NCBI GenBank assembly: GCA_030653935.1
Contig: JAURYL010000073.1
Coordinates: 1 to 64,000 of the forward strand
DNA: 64,000 nt
Direction of reading: 5' to 3'
Source of the DNA: Pseudomonadota bacterium
Lineage (GTDB): Bacteria > Pseudomonadota > Gammaproteobacteria > Burkholderiales > Thiobacillaceae
This document shows, piece after piece, positions 40,359 to 48,669 of this stretch. A program made the translations under genes and the position numbers. Every line of letters starts with the position of its first letter. The stretch's first letter is position 1. Below the pieces are notes generated by a model. That model made no database searches, was not told the origin of the DNA, and saw only the letters and a list, made by a program, of their open reading frames with translations.

Positions 40359-43082
40359 CTACCCTTCGATACCCACATCCAGACCGAAAAGATTGCCGCT
40401 GAAATCATCGGCATGTTCCCGCCGGCACAGCCCGCGCATTTCACACCATTCACAGGTTTTCGCCGCCGCGTTGGCGGGTAGTGGGGCGCCGGCGGCGAGG
40501 GCCGCGAAGGTGTGTTCCAGACGTTCGCCCTCGGCGGCAGCGGCCTCGCGCAGGTCGCCTTTCCAGGTCAGGGTTTCCACCTTGGCGTCGTCGAGGGTGA
40601 CGTAGCCGGCTTCATCGGCGCCACTGATCCAGGCATAGGCGGTGAGCTGCACGTTCTCCGCGTTTTCATCCAGCTTGTGCTTCAGGGTTTGTTTCGCCTG
40701 CGTCTTGTAGTCGAGCAGGGCCGTACCCGCCGCCGACGCGTCCAGTCGGTCGGCGCGGCCTTCCAGGCGGGTGCCTTGTTCCGGTGACCACTCGATCAAA
40801 CGGGAGAGGGGTTCTTCGGCCTTCTCGAAACGGTAGCCGTCCGCCTCGCGCCGTGTGGCCCAATCCAGGTAGGCGCCGATCCGGCGCTCCCAGCGCAGGC
40901 GCCAGGCGCCGGCAAGATAGCCGCGCGCCTCCGCCGGCGCGAACACGCGCTCGCCAGTGGCGCGCAGATCGGCCCCCAGTTCCGCCGCTTCGATGCCCGC
41001 GAGGCTGGGGTGTCGCCGGTGGAAGTCGGCCAGCACCGCGTGCACCAGGCTGCCGTAATCCGCCTTGTCCATTTCCTCCGGCACCTCGTCGAGCTGGTTG
41101 AGGCCGAGCAGATGGCGGGCGAAGAACTGGTAGGGGCAGGACACCAAGCTTTGCCAGGCGCTGACGCTGATCCGCTCGGGGAGGCTGTCGGCGACCGGCG
41201 CCATCGGCGCGGCATGCGCTGGAATGGGTGTCTCCGGGCACCACCTTTCGGGATTCGGCGCCGCCACATCTGGCTGCTGCCGTTGCAACCAATCCGTGCC
41301 CCAGCCGGCGCGCTGGAACACTTCCAGGCGCAGCAGCCAGGGGGAAAGCGCCAGCGCTTCGCCGGCCTCCGCGTTTTGCCAGATCAGCGCCACCCGTTCA
41401 CAGCGCGCCAGCGCATCGGCCAGCGCGGCGCGACTTTCCGCCTCGCGCTCGGCCGCGCCCGGCAGACCGAGTTGCGCGCGGGTGGCGTCGTTGAACAGGC
41501 CGGCGGCCGACTTGCCGGGCAGATGGCTGGCATCGACGCCGAGCAGCAGCAGGCCATCGAGATCGCGCAGGCGCGCGGCATTCAGGTGGGTGAGGCGGAT
41601 CGGGCTCTGAACCCGGTGATCGGCGAAGGTGGCCTGTTCCAGATGCAGATACAGCCAGCGGCGCCATTCGCTCAGGGCGAAGCGCCGTTCGTGCGCGGCG
41701 GTTTCCCGCGCCAGGCCCGCGAGCATGGTCAGCAATTGATTGCCCACCGGGTCGGCGCGCAAAGCGGGGGTCGCGGCGAGGCGGTCGAAGACTTCCAGCA
41801 GGCGGCGCGTCCAGTCAGCGAGGGGCAGGCGGGCATCCGGGAACAGTCCGCGCGCCTGCTGGATGCGGTCGAGCAATTTGACGGCGGCATCGAGTTTTTC
41901 CTGCCGCGCCAACGCCAGATGCCCGGCCAGGCCCTGAGGCGCGCCGTGTCGCCGCCAGGCGCGTTCCAGGCCGTTGGCCGCCGCCTGGCGGGTGGCTTCC
42001 GCGTCGCTGAAGACAAACGGCGATTTGATGAAGTCGAGCAGATCGCGGTACCAGGCGTCGTCCATCGCCACGTTCAGCCAGCGGTCCAGGACGTGGCTGG
42101 CGGCGGCGGTGGAGAAGGCCCAGCCGGTCTCGTCCTGAATCAAGATCTGGCGCCGTTCCAGCAGCGCGCGCAGACGCCGCGCGGCGAGCCGGTCGAGGGC
42201 GACGATGGCGATGTCGCGACGGCCTTCCCGCAGCCACGCCAGCAGGGTGCTTTCCGCCGCTCGCGCCGCCGCCTCCAGGCTGGGCGCGGCGATCAGTGCG
42301 ACCGAGTCGCGCAGCGGATTGGTGGGATGCGCGGCGGCGAAATCGGCGCCACGCCGCGTCAGCGCCGGCGTTTCGCTCTCCCAGGCCGCCGCCAGCATGG
42401 CCCGGCGTTCCGGGAAGCGCGGCGGCACCGGCAGGTCGATCACGGGCCGGCGCGCCGCCCAGGCGTCGAGAAAGCCGCGCTCCAGGCGTGAAAGACCGGC
42501 CAGGCCCAGGGTGTAGAGCGGCGTCTCGCAGTGCGCGGCCAGATGCGCGAGGCGTTCGCCGTAGTCACGCTTGCGGCTGTTCTCGTCGCCACGGCAGAGC
42601 GCCCGCCACACCGCCTGGGTGATGCCCGCTTCCACGCTCAGATGGGCGTTTTCAGATGGTGTCGCCTCGGGCAGTTCCAGTCCCTGCTCGTCCAGTTCGT
42701 TCAACAGCGCCAGCAACTCCCGCGCCGCCGGCCACAAGGCCGCGCGCGGCACCTGGCCGCTACGCGCCAGGAAATGCTGCAACTCGGCCAGGCGCAGGCT
42801 GTCCGGTTCCGGGGCGCGGCCGGCCGGCGCCGTCGCGGCCAGGTCCGGCAGTGTCAGCAATCGCGGCGGCAACAACACCTTGCCGGGCAGTGCGTCGTGC
42901 AGGGCGAGGCGAAAAGCCAGGCCGGCATGATGGTGCGGGGTCAGGATCAAACAAGCCGAGAAATCTGGAAAACACCCGCTCTCGTGTTCGAGAAAGACGC
43001 GGGCGGCGGTGGCGAAGGAAGCGTCCACGTCAGCGCACGCCGCGATGGAAGCGATAACCCTGGTAGCCGAGCAGCACGCCAT
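40359..43082 (-). CDS. AddB/RecB-like PD-(D/E)XK exonuclease with Fe-S cysteines, 907 aa
   Basis: A helicase-like N-terminal region without an intact Walker A is followed by a C-terminal RecB-family nuclease domain: LPERISVSAWQSLVSCPYQF, FARHLLGLNQLDEVPEEMDK, GRADRLDASAAGTALLDYKT (nuclease motif D...DYK). The iron-sulfur set is SCPYQFF plus TCEWCEMRGLC. AddB proteins work with AddA in double-strand break resection. No addA gene is next to it here, and the downstream side is non-coding. The predicted start overlaps the GspB-like gene by 53 bp. Confidence 0.82.
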   Translation of the reverse strand: MACCSATRVIASIAACADVDASFATAARVFLEHESGCFPDFSACLILTPHHHAGLAFRLALHDALPGKVLLPPRLLTLPDLAATAPAGRAPEPDSLRLAELQHFLARSGQVPRAALWPAARELLALLNELDEQGLELPEATPSENAHLSVEAGITQAVWRALCRGDENSRKRDYGERLAHLAAHCETPLYTLGLAGLSRLERGFLDAWAARRPVIDLPVPPRFPERRAMLAAAWESETPALTRRGADFAAAHPTNPLRDSVALIAAPSLEAAARAAESTLLAWLREGRRDIAIVALDRLAARRLRALLERRQILIQDETGWAFSTAAASHVLDRWLNVAMDDAWYRDLLDFIKSPFVFSDAEATRQAAANGLERAWRRHGAPQGLAGHLALARQEKLDAAVKLLDRIQQARGLFPDARLPLADWTRRLLEVFDRLAATPALRADPVGNQLLTMLAGLARETAAHERRFALSEWRRWLYLHLEQATFADHRVQSPIRLTHLNAARLRDLDGLLLLGVDASHLPGKSAAGLFNDATRAQLGLPGAAEREAESRAALADALARCERVALIWQNAEAGEALALSPWLLRLEVFQRAGWGTDWLQRQQPDVAAPNPERWCPETPIPAHAAPMAPVADSLPERISVSAWQSLVSCPYQFFARHLLGLNQLDEVPEEMDKADYGSLVHAVLADFHRRHPSLAGIEAAELGADLRATGERVFAPAEARGYLAGAWRLRWERRIGAYLDWATRREADGYRFEKAEEPLSRLIEWSPEQGTRLEGRADRLDASAAGTALLDYKTQAKQTLKHKLDENAENVQLTAYAWISGADEAGYVTLDDAKVETLTWKGDLREAAAAEGERLEHTFAALAAGAPLPANAAAKTCEWCEMRGLCRREHADDFSGNLFGLDVGIEG

Positions 43083-43668
43083 CCGTAGTGATTTGTTCCA
43101 GCCTAATGCCGGGCGCCACGAGATCGCCCTGGCGCAGCAACTGGTTATTGATCATGACGAAGCGCTCCCCGGGGTTGCTCGCGTAGCCATGCAGGGAGAT
43201 CGCGATGGCCGGAATCCCCTGGCGCACGGCTTGCGGCAGTTCGCTCAGCGACATGACTTTCGGCTGGTGTTCGGCGCCGCTGGCCTCCGCCGCGACGGGT
43301 ACGGGCGCGGGCGGCGGCGGCGTTGTCCGTGGGGGCGGGGCTGGTGGCTCGATTCTGGCCGGCGTGGCTGGCGGCTCGGCCATCCTGGGGGCCGGCGGCG
43401 CGGCCTGGACCGGAGGTTGCGCGGGAACCGGGAGCGACGGGCGCGTCGCTGGCTGCGCAATGACCTCCGGGGCGGGCTGCGTTTCCTGCCAGGGGCGCAG
43501 CCAGCCGATGATGACGCCGGCGACGACCAGGAGCAGCGCCAGCAGGCCATTGCGGTAGGCCGGCGGCCGTCGCTCGGGAGGCGTCGCCGCTGTCGCGAGG
43601 TTGATCGGCGCCGCACCGCGCTGGCGCTGCTGATCCGATTTTCGAAGCGCGTCGAGGATGTAGGACAT
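43030..43668 (-). CDS. GspB-like secretion-associated membrane protein, 212 aa
   Basis: Starts MSYILDALRKSDQQRQRG, the hallmark N-terminus of GspB-family proteins. One membrane helix follows (GLLALLLVVAGVIIGWL), then a Pro/Ala-rich linker of ~80 residues. A C-terminal beta-domain carries VMSLSELPQAVRQGIPAIAI and ISLHGYASNPGERFVMINN. GspB acts with the ATPase GspA in assembling the type II secretion secretin or in peptidoglycan passage. The ATPase gene lies just upstream but is separated by a 159-bp MITE. The frame open upstream of the ATG is part of that element. Confidence 0.85.
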   Translation of the reverse strand: MSYILDALRKSDQQRQRGAAPINLATAATPPERRPPAYRNGLLALLLVVAGVIIGWLRPWQETQPAPEVIAQPATRPSLPVPAQPPVQAAPPAPRMAEPPATPARIEPPAPPPRTTPPPPAPVPVAAEASGAEHQPKVMSLSELPQAVRQGIPAIAISLHGYASNPGERFVMINNQLLRQGDLVAPGIRLEQITTDGVLLGYQGYRFHRGVR

Positions 43669-43673
43669 GCTTA

Positions 43674-43832
43674 GGGCCTGTTCATGAATAACTTGACCAT
43701 TCTGGCCGCACTGGTGGGCACACTGCCGCGTTGCCGTTCGCTTGCAGGGAATGGCCTTGCGGCGCGACCGGCGCCTTGCATTGCACCCCCCCAACACACC
43801 CATAATCGTCCAAGTTATTCATGAACAGGCCC
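43674..43832. mobile_element. MITE-like element with 22-bp perfect terminal inverted repeats
   Basis: The ends GGGCCTGTTCATGAATAACT(TG) and its exact complement bracket 115 bp with no transposase. It lies between the GspA- and GspB-like genes. The right terminal repeat encodes the last codons and stop of the GspA-like ATPase. No clear target duplication was seen. Confidence 0.8.
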
Positions 43833-45431
43833 TGATCGCGTTCCCGGCTCGCGCGCCAGTCTCGGCGCGGCGCGGTCGACCACGCCGAGTAGCCGGATCA
43901 GCGTCTGTTCACCGACGGCGCCGTCGGGCGTCAGGCCCTGGGCGAGTTGGAAACGCTTCACCTCGCGCGCCAGGGCATCGTCGAAGACCGTCGCCGCCGC
44001 CGCATCGACGCGGCTGTCCGCCGGCGTCAGCGCCGCGCGCAGCCAGACCACGGCGGCGCCGCGATCCCCGGGACGAATCGTGTCGCGCACTTCATGCGGT
44101 GGTCGCCAGAGCAGTTGGTAATGCCCAGACCAGCGCCGCTCCAGCAGGCCCAGGGTGATTTCATGGGGCGCGCCGGCAATCGTGAAAGTGGCGGCATGAT
44201 CCCCCAGCGCGACCAGGGTGGCGAAGAACTCTCGGCCCCGCTCGTCCAGTATGCGTAGCAGTGCCGGCCGGTTGATTTGGCGCAGTTCCTCCAGCCTACC
44301 GCGCGCCGTTCGGCAACTCAGACCCGCGCTTTCGGCGCGCCGGCAAGGGGCGACGCCACCACGGTAGTCCACCCCCCAGGTCTTGAATAATTCGATTCGC
44401 GCGGCTGCTTCGCCAGGTGAGCCAGACGCGCCGTCCGGCCAGAGCAAGCGGTCCGGCGTGGTGGCGGCGAGCTTCGCCGGCGGCGGCGCGGGCTTGGCCG
44501 TGATCGCCGGGGTGGGGGCGGGGCGATGCGCCTGCTGGTAGGCGATTACCGCCAGGGCGCCACCGGCGAGCAGCAGCAGGCCCGCCGCCAGCGCTCGCGG
44601 CCAGAACCGGCGCCGGTGCGTCGGCGGGCCGAACACCTCCCGCGCCGCTTGTGCCAGGGTGGCGCGGTCGACCCGCTCCTTGCCCTGCGCGAAGGTGCCG
44701 AGCAAGGCGCGGTCACAGAGGACGTTGATGATCCGGGGGACGCCGCCGCTCAGGCGATAGAGGCGACCCATGAGCGTGGCGGGAAACAACGGCCTGTGGG
44801 TGCCCGCCACTTCCAGGCGGTGCCGCACATAGGCCGCGACTTCCGCTTTGCTCAACGGCCCGAGGTGATAACGCGCGACGATGCGTTGCGCCAGCTGCCG
44901 CAGTTCCGGGCGCGCCAGCATCGTCGCCAGCTCCGGCTGGCCGAGCAGGATGATCTGCAACAGCTTGCGCTCACTGGTTTCCAGATTCGTCAGCAGCCGC
45001 ATTTGCTCCAGCACGTCGGCGGAGAGGTTCTGCGCCTCGTCGATGATCAGCACCGCGTGCCGGCCCCTGGCGTGGGCTTCGAGCAAATGGGCGTTGATGC
45101 GGTCGACGAACACCTTGACGCTGCCGTTGTCCGGCGGGCAGTCGATGCCGAATTCGGCGCAGATGGTCGAGAGCAGCTCCTCGACCGTCAGCTTGGGATT
45201 GAACACATAGGCCAGATCGCAGGCCTCGGGGATTTGTTCGAGCAGGCAACGGCATACCGTGGTCTTGCCCGCGCCCACCTCGCCGGTAAGCAGGACGAAG
45301 CCGCCCTCGCCGCCCAGGCCATAGAGGAGGTGCGCCAGCGCTTCCTGGTGGCGTTGACTCATATAGAGAAAGCGCGGGGCCGGCGCGATGGAGAAGGGCG
45401 CTTCATCAAGGCCGAAATAATGTTGGTACAT
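43815..45431 (-). CDS. GspA/ExeA-like AAA ATPase with C-terminal peptidoglycan-binding domain, 538 aa
   Basis: Begins MYQHYFGLDEAPFSIAPAPR, the family consensus. The AAA domain has LLTGEVGAGKTTVCRCLLEQ (Walker A) and AVLIIDEAQNLSADVLEQM (Walker B). After the Pro/Arg linker there is one membrane helix (WPRALAAGLLLLAGGALAVI) and a periplasmic C-terminus with a peptidoglycan-binding fold (FQLAQGLTPDGAVGEQTLIR). It pairs with GspB in type II secretion. The last residues SGPVHE and the stop come from the inserted MITE end, so the native C-terminus has been altered. Confidence 0.9.
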   Translation of the reverse strand: MYQHYFGLDEAPFSIAPAPRFLYMSQRHQEALAHLLYGLGGEGGFVLLTGEVGAGKTTVCRCLLEQIPEACDLAYVFNPKLTVEELLSTICAEFGIDCPPDNGSVKVFVDRINAHLLEAHARGRHAVLIIDEAQNLSADVLEQMRLLTNLETSERKLLQIILLGQPELATMLARPELRQLAQRIVARYHLGPLSKAEVAAYVRHRLEVAGTHRPLFPATLMGRLYRLSGGVPRIINVLCDRALLGTFAQGKERVDRATLAQAAREVFGPPTHRRRFWPRALAAGLLLLAGGALAVIAYQQAHRPAPTPAITAKPAPPPAKLAATTPDRLLWPDGASGSPGEAAARIELFKTWGVDYRGGVAPCRRAESAGLSCRTARGRLEELRQINRPALLRILDERGREFFATLVALGDHAATFTIAGAPHEITLGLLERRWSGHYQLLWRPPHEVRDTIRPGDRGAAVVWLRAALTPADSRVDAAAATVFDDALAREVKRFQLAQGLTPDGAVGEQTLIRLLGVVDRAAPRLAREPGTRSGPVHE

Positions 45432-45521
45432 GCAGGTCATAGGCGTGCAAGGTACCCATTCGAGCGGTGGCGTCAAGAACACCGGCGTGATTGCTTCGCG
45501 AGTTCGGCGGGAGGCTGGCCG

Positions 45522-45548
45522 AAAAAAAACCCCGACACGGGGTCGGGG
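45522..45548 (-). terminator. Minus-strand intrinsic terminator CCCCGAC-loop-GTCGGGG-T8
   Basis: A 7-bp GC-rich stem is followed on the minus strand by eight U residues. It ends the candidate sRNA. Confidence 0.85.
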
Positions 45549-45693
45549 TGAAGAGAGGAGAAGATACGAACCACGCCGCTGTCGCGTCGTGGCTCTTGAG
45601 TCACAGCCTGATTGCTCGATGGCACTAGCAGCCTGTCGTTCGCGGCCGACGATTCCAAAACCCGACAGGCTGCTGAGACGCAAAGCAATTTCG
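45522..45693 (-). ncRNA. Candidate trans-acting small RNA, about 170 nt
   Basis: The predicted transcript begins just after a consensus-like promoter and ends at a T8 terminator. It would fold into three hairpins: a perfect 12-bp stem (AGCAGCCTGTCG/CGACAGGCTGCT), a CCACG...CGTGG hairpin at 45571-45592, and the terminator. Between the second and third lies a single-stranded pyrimidine tract, TATCTTCTCCTCTCTTCACC, complementary to Shine-Dalgarno sequences, a layout shared by known anti-SD sRNAs. No open reading frame is supported on this strand. The RNA was not matched to a named family. Confidence 0.6.
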
Positions 45694-45699
45694 GATGTG

Positions 45700-45728
45700 A
45701 ATGTATGGAATTAGACCCTACCTGTCAA
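45700..45728 (-). promoter_or_regulatory. Sigma-70-like promoter (TTGACA-N17-TACATT) for the candidate sRNA
   Basis: The -35 is a perfect TTGACA, the spacer is exactly 17 bp and the -10 is TACATT (4/6). The direction is away from msrP and into the small-RNA region. Confidence 0.6.
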
Positions 45729-45826
45729 ATGGGTTTGCGTGCTATCCAGGTCTGATTGCTCTGGTGTGTCAGGAATTCAGTTTTCCCGCGACCAATGGTT
45801 GTCCTCTACAACTTTGGAGCATCGCC

Positions 45827-46765
45827 ATGCTGATCCAACACCCCGCCGACATTCGTCCCTCCGAAATCACCCCGGCCGAGGTCTATCGTGGACGTCGGGA
45901 ATTCATTCGCGCGGCTGGCGGCTTGGCGCTGGCTGCTGGCCTCGGCGCGCGAGTCGGCGAGGTGGCCGCGGCCAAGCTCACCGGCAGCCGTCCCGGGCCC
46001 TTCGGTACCCGGGAGGAAATGACGCCCTGGAAGGACGTGACCGGCTACAACAACTTCTACGAGTTCGGCAGTGACAAGGAGGACCCGGCACGCCACGCCG
46101 GCAGCCTGCGTCCACGGCCGTGGACGGTGCGGGTGGAGGGGCTGGTGCGGCGCCCCGGAGATTACGATATCGATACCCTGCTCGGGCTGGCGCCGCTGGA
46201 GGATCGCATCTATCGCATGCGCTGCGTGGAGGGCTGGTCGATGGTCATCCCCTGGGTGGGCTACCCTCTGGACGCGCTGATTCGTCGGGTCGAGCCACTG
46301 GGCAGCGCCAGGTATCTGGAATTCACCACGCTGAACGACCGCGCGCAAATGCCGGGGCTGCGTTACCCGCTGCTGGACTGGCCCTACACCGAAGGTCTGC
46401 GCCTGGACGAGGCGCGGCATCCGCTCACCTTGCTGGCGGTGGGCCTCTATGGTGAAACCTTGCCGAACCAGAACGGCGCCCCGGTGCGCATCGTGGTGCC
46501 CTGGAAGTACGGCTTCAAGAGCGCGAAATCCATCGTCAGCATCCGTTTCGTGGAAAAACAGCCGCTATCGGCGTGGATGAAGGCCGCGCCGCGCGAGTAC
46601 GGCTTCTATTCCAACGTCAATCCAGAAGTGGACCACGCGCGCTGGAGCCAGGCGAAAGAACGCCGCATCGGCGAATTCTTCAAGCGCAAGACCCTGATGT
46701 ACAACGGCTATGGCGAACAGGTGGCGCGGATGTATTCGAATCTGGATTTGCGCCGTTATTTTTGA
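45827..46765 (+). CDS. msrP: Periplasmic methionine sulfoxide reductase catalytic subunit MsrP (YedY)
   Basis: 312 aa. A twin-arginine leader ([20 protein letters not shown]) is followed by the molybdopterin fold. The Mo-ligand Cys lies in [20 protein letters not shown]. Other family segments are [20 protein letters not shown] and [20 protein letters not shown]. It reduces Met sulfoxide in periplasmic proteins with electrons from MsrQ. A further 42 open codons upstream lack the family sequence, so the ATG preceded by GGAGC was chosen. It is followed immediately by msrQ. Confidence 0.95.
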   Translation: MLIQHPADIRPSEITPAEVYRGRREFIRAAGGLALAAGLGARVGEVAAAKLTGSRPGPFGTREEMTPWKDVTGYNNFYEFGSDKEDPARHAGSLRPRPWTVRVEGLVRRPGDYDIDTLLGLAPLEDRIYRMRCVEGWSMVIPWVGYPLDALIRRVEPLGSARYLEFTTLNDRAQMPGLRYPLLDWPYTEGLRLDEARHPLTLLAVGLYGETLPNQNGAPVRIVVPWKYGFKSAKSIVSIRFVEKQPLSAWMKAAPREYGFYSNVNPEVDHARWSQAKERRIGEFFKRKTLMYNGYGEQVARMYSNLDLRRYF

Positions 46766-46784
46766 CGTGACAAAGAAAAACGCC

Positions 46785-47393
46785 ATGTCGTCGCGCCACT
46801 TTCAATGGTTGAAAGCCAGCCTGTTTCTGCTTTGTCTGGGTCCGCTGGCAAGCCTGATCTACGGCGTGCTCACCGACAGCCTGGGCGCCAATCCAATCGA
46901 GGCGCTGACCCGCGGCCTCGGCGATTGGGCGCTACGCTTCCTGCTGATCACCCTGGCGGTCACGCCTTTACGCAGGCTCGCCGGCCTCGACTGGTTGCTC
47001 AGGCTGCGTCGCATGCTCGGACTGTTTGCGTTCTTCTATGCCTGCCTGCACTTCACCAGCTACCTTTGGCTGGATCAGTTTTTCGACTGGGCCGAGATCG
47101 GCAAGGACATCGTCAAGCGGCCCTTCATCAGCATCGGCTTCGCTTCTTTCCTGCTGCTCATCCCCCTGGCGATCACCTCGAACAACGCAATGATCCGGCG
47201 CCTCGGCGGCCGGCGCTGGCGCCAGTTGCATCGCGTGGTCTACGCCATCGCCATGTTCGCCGTGCTGCACTATTGGTGGATGGTGAAACAGGACATCACC
47301 CAGCCGGTGCTCTACGCTGTCGCGCTGGCCGGCCTGCTGGGCGTGCGGTTGTACTGGGCGATACCGCGCGCCGGCGCGGTACGCGAGATGTAG
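46785..47393 (+). CDS. msrQ: Haem-binding membrane subunit MsrQ (YedZ)
   Basis: 202 aa with six membrane helices typical of the ferric-reductase-like MsrQ family. Visible are ACLHFTSYLWLDQFFDWAEI and WRQLHRVVYAIAMFAVLHYW (haem-ligand His residues). It donates electrons from the quinol pool or flavin to MsrP. The AUG follows the msrP stop by 19 bp. Confidence 0.93.
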   Translation: MSSRHFQWLKASLFLLCLGPLASLIYGVLTDSLGANPIEALTRGLGDWALRFLLITLAVTPLRRLAGLDWLLRLRRMLGLFAFFYACLHFTSYLWLDQFFDWAEIGKDIVKRPFISIGFASFLLLIPLAITSNNAMIRRLGGRRWRQLHRVVYAIAMFAVLHYWWMVKQDITQPVLYAVALAGLLGVRLYWAIPRAGAVREM

Positions 47394-47402
47394 GGCCGGG
47401 AT

Positions 47403-48170
47403 TCAGCGCAGCAGCCGCTTCCTGGTCAGGCGCAGGCTCAGCATGAACCCCGCCAGCCCGTAGCCCAGCAACACCAGCACATGCGGCAACACCGACTCCG
47501 GCCAGCGCCCCAGCAACAGCGGTCGCGCCAGTTCGATCGCGTGGGTCAGCGGCAGCACGGCGGCGAGGGTCGAGAGCCAGGCCGGCAAGGCCGTGGCCGG
47601 GTAGAAGACGCCGCCGAGCAGCACCATCGGCGTGATCGCCAGGGTGAAGTAATAGAGGAAGAAATCGAAGTTGGGTGAAACCGCGTTCACCGCCAACCCC
47701 AGGCCGGCGAAACACAGCCCGGTCAGCACGATCACCGGCAGCAGCGCCAGAGTCAGGGCGAAATCGGAATACAGCCCCAGCCCCCAGATCACCAGCATGA
47801 TCGCCACCCCCGAGAGCAGGCTCTTCGACGCCGCCCACAACCATTCGCCGATCAGCACGTCACGCAACGTCAACGGCGTGTTGAGGATGGCATCCCAGGT
47901 TTTCTGGACATGCATGCGCGAGAAGGCGGAATACAGCGTCTCGAAAGTGGCGCTGTTCATCACGCTGTAGCAGAGCGTGCCAGCGGCGAGGAAATGCAGA
48001 TAGGGCACCCCGTCCACCTCATGCAGCAGCCCGCCCAGGCCATAGCCCAGGCCCAGCATGTAGAACATCGGATCGGCCAGATTACCGAGCAGGGAAGGCA
48101 TGATCAGCTTCTTCCAGACCAGGAAGTTGCGATGCCAGACGGGGAACCAGTTGAGGGGCAAGGTGTGCAT
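47403..48170 (-). CDS. nodJ: NodJ-type ABC-2 transporter permease, 255 aa
   Basis: Six membrane segments with the NodJ marks NFLVWKKLIMPSLLGNLADP, MFYMLGLGYGLGGLL, GVPYLHFLAAGTLCYSVMNS and MVLLGGVFYPATALPAWL. It pairs with a NodI-type ATPase, here found 3.5 kb away on the same strand, with foreign genes inserted between the two. No Shine-Dalgarno precedes its ATG, whereas one stands orphaned after nodI. The transported molecule is unknown. Confidence 0.88.
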   Translation of the reverse strand: MHTLPLNWFPVWHRNFLVWKKLIMPSLLGNLADPMFYMLGLGYGLGGLLHEVDGVPYLHFLAAGTLCYSVMNSATFETLYSAFSRMHVQKTWDAILNTPLTLRDVLIGEWLWAASKSLLSGVAIMLVIWGLGLYSDFALTLALLPVIVLTGLCFAGLGLAVNAVSPNFDFFLYYFTLAITPMVLLGGVFYPATALPAWLSTLAAVLPLTHAIELARPLLLGRWPESVLPHVLVLLGYGLAGFMLSLRLTRKRLLR

Positions 48171-48188
48171 CGTTTTTATCGCTACAGT

Positions 48189-48203
48189 TGTACGGAACGT
48201 ACA
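48189..48203. promoter_or_regulatory. Perfect palindrome TGTACG-GAA-CGTACA, possible operator
   Basis: A 15-bp palindrome 20 bp upstream of the vsr start and 19 bp from the nodJ start. Its position suits autoregulation of the vsr-dcm transcript, but no regulator is identified. Confidence 0.35.
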
Positions 48204-48222
48204 CTCATTACGCACCCGCCAA

Positions 48223-48645
48223 GTGAAACAGGCAATCACGAAACAAACCCTGCGCAGCCGCTTGATGGCCCGGATCAAAAGCACGGACACACGGCCGGAA
48301 CTGATGTTGCGCAAGGCCTTGTGGCGCGCAGGGCTGCGTTTCCGCCTCAAACCCCGCCTGCGGGGCAAGCCCGACCTGGTTTTTCCCGGCGCCCGTGTTG
48401 CGGTGTTCGTGGACGGCTGCTTCTGGCATGGGTGCCCGCAGCATGGGCATTTGCCGAAATCGAATCTGGGCTACTGGCGGCCGAAGTTGGCACGCAATCT
48501 GGCGCGCGACCGGCAGGTCGACGCAGAACTCCTGGAATTGGGCTGGATGCCGTTGCGGATTTGGGAACATGAAATCGCACTTGATCTGCCCGCTTGCGTA
48601 GCGCGTATCGGCGAAGCGGTGCAACTGAGAGCTACAAATCTATAA
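48223..48645 (+). CDS. vsr: Very short patch repair endonuclease Vsr, 140 aa
   Basis: Family core present: LRSRLMARIKSTDTRPELML, GLRFRLKPRLRGKPDLVFPG, ARVAVFVDGCFWHGCPQHGH and KLARNLARDRQVDAELLELG. It nicks the T strand at T:G mismatches created by deamination of the 5mC made by the adjacent methyltransferase. The GTG giving VKQAITKQT was chosen since homologs contain TxxQRSRxM before the first internal ATG. That ATG, 42 bases later, is the alternative. It is the first gene of the pair with dcm, 24 bp apart. Confidence 0.88.
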   Translation: MKQAITKQTLRSRLMARIKSTDTRPELMLRKALWRAGLRFRLKPRLRGKPDLVFPGARVAVFVDGCFWHGCPQHGHLPKSNLGYWRPKLARNLARDRQVDAELLELGWMPLRIWEHEIALDLPACVARIGEAVQLRATNL

Positions 48646-48669
48646 ACTCGCCTCCCCAGGAGTGTGCCC

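Larger units (their letters stand above)
45432..45826. other. Intergenic region carrying a candidate small RNA
   Basis: No protein gene is supported between the GspA-like ATPase and msrP. On the minus strand it holds a promoter, three hairpins and a strong terminator. The plus-strand reading frame that runs into msrP is only an upstream extension. Confidence 0.75.

Noticed and set aside
45701..45826. N-terminal extension of msrP
   Set aside because: No family similarity, it crosses the promoter of the antisense sRNA candidate, and the Tat signal starts only after the later ATG.
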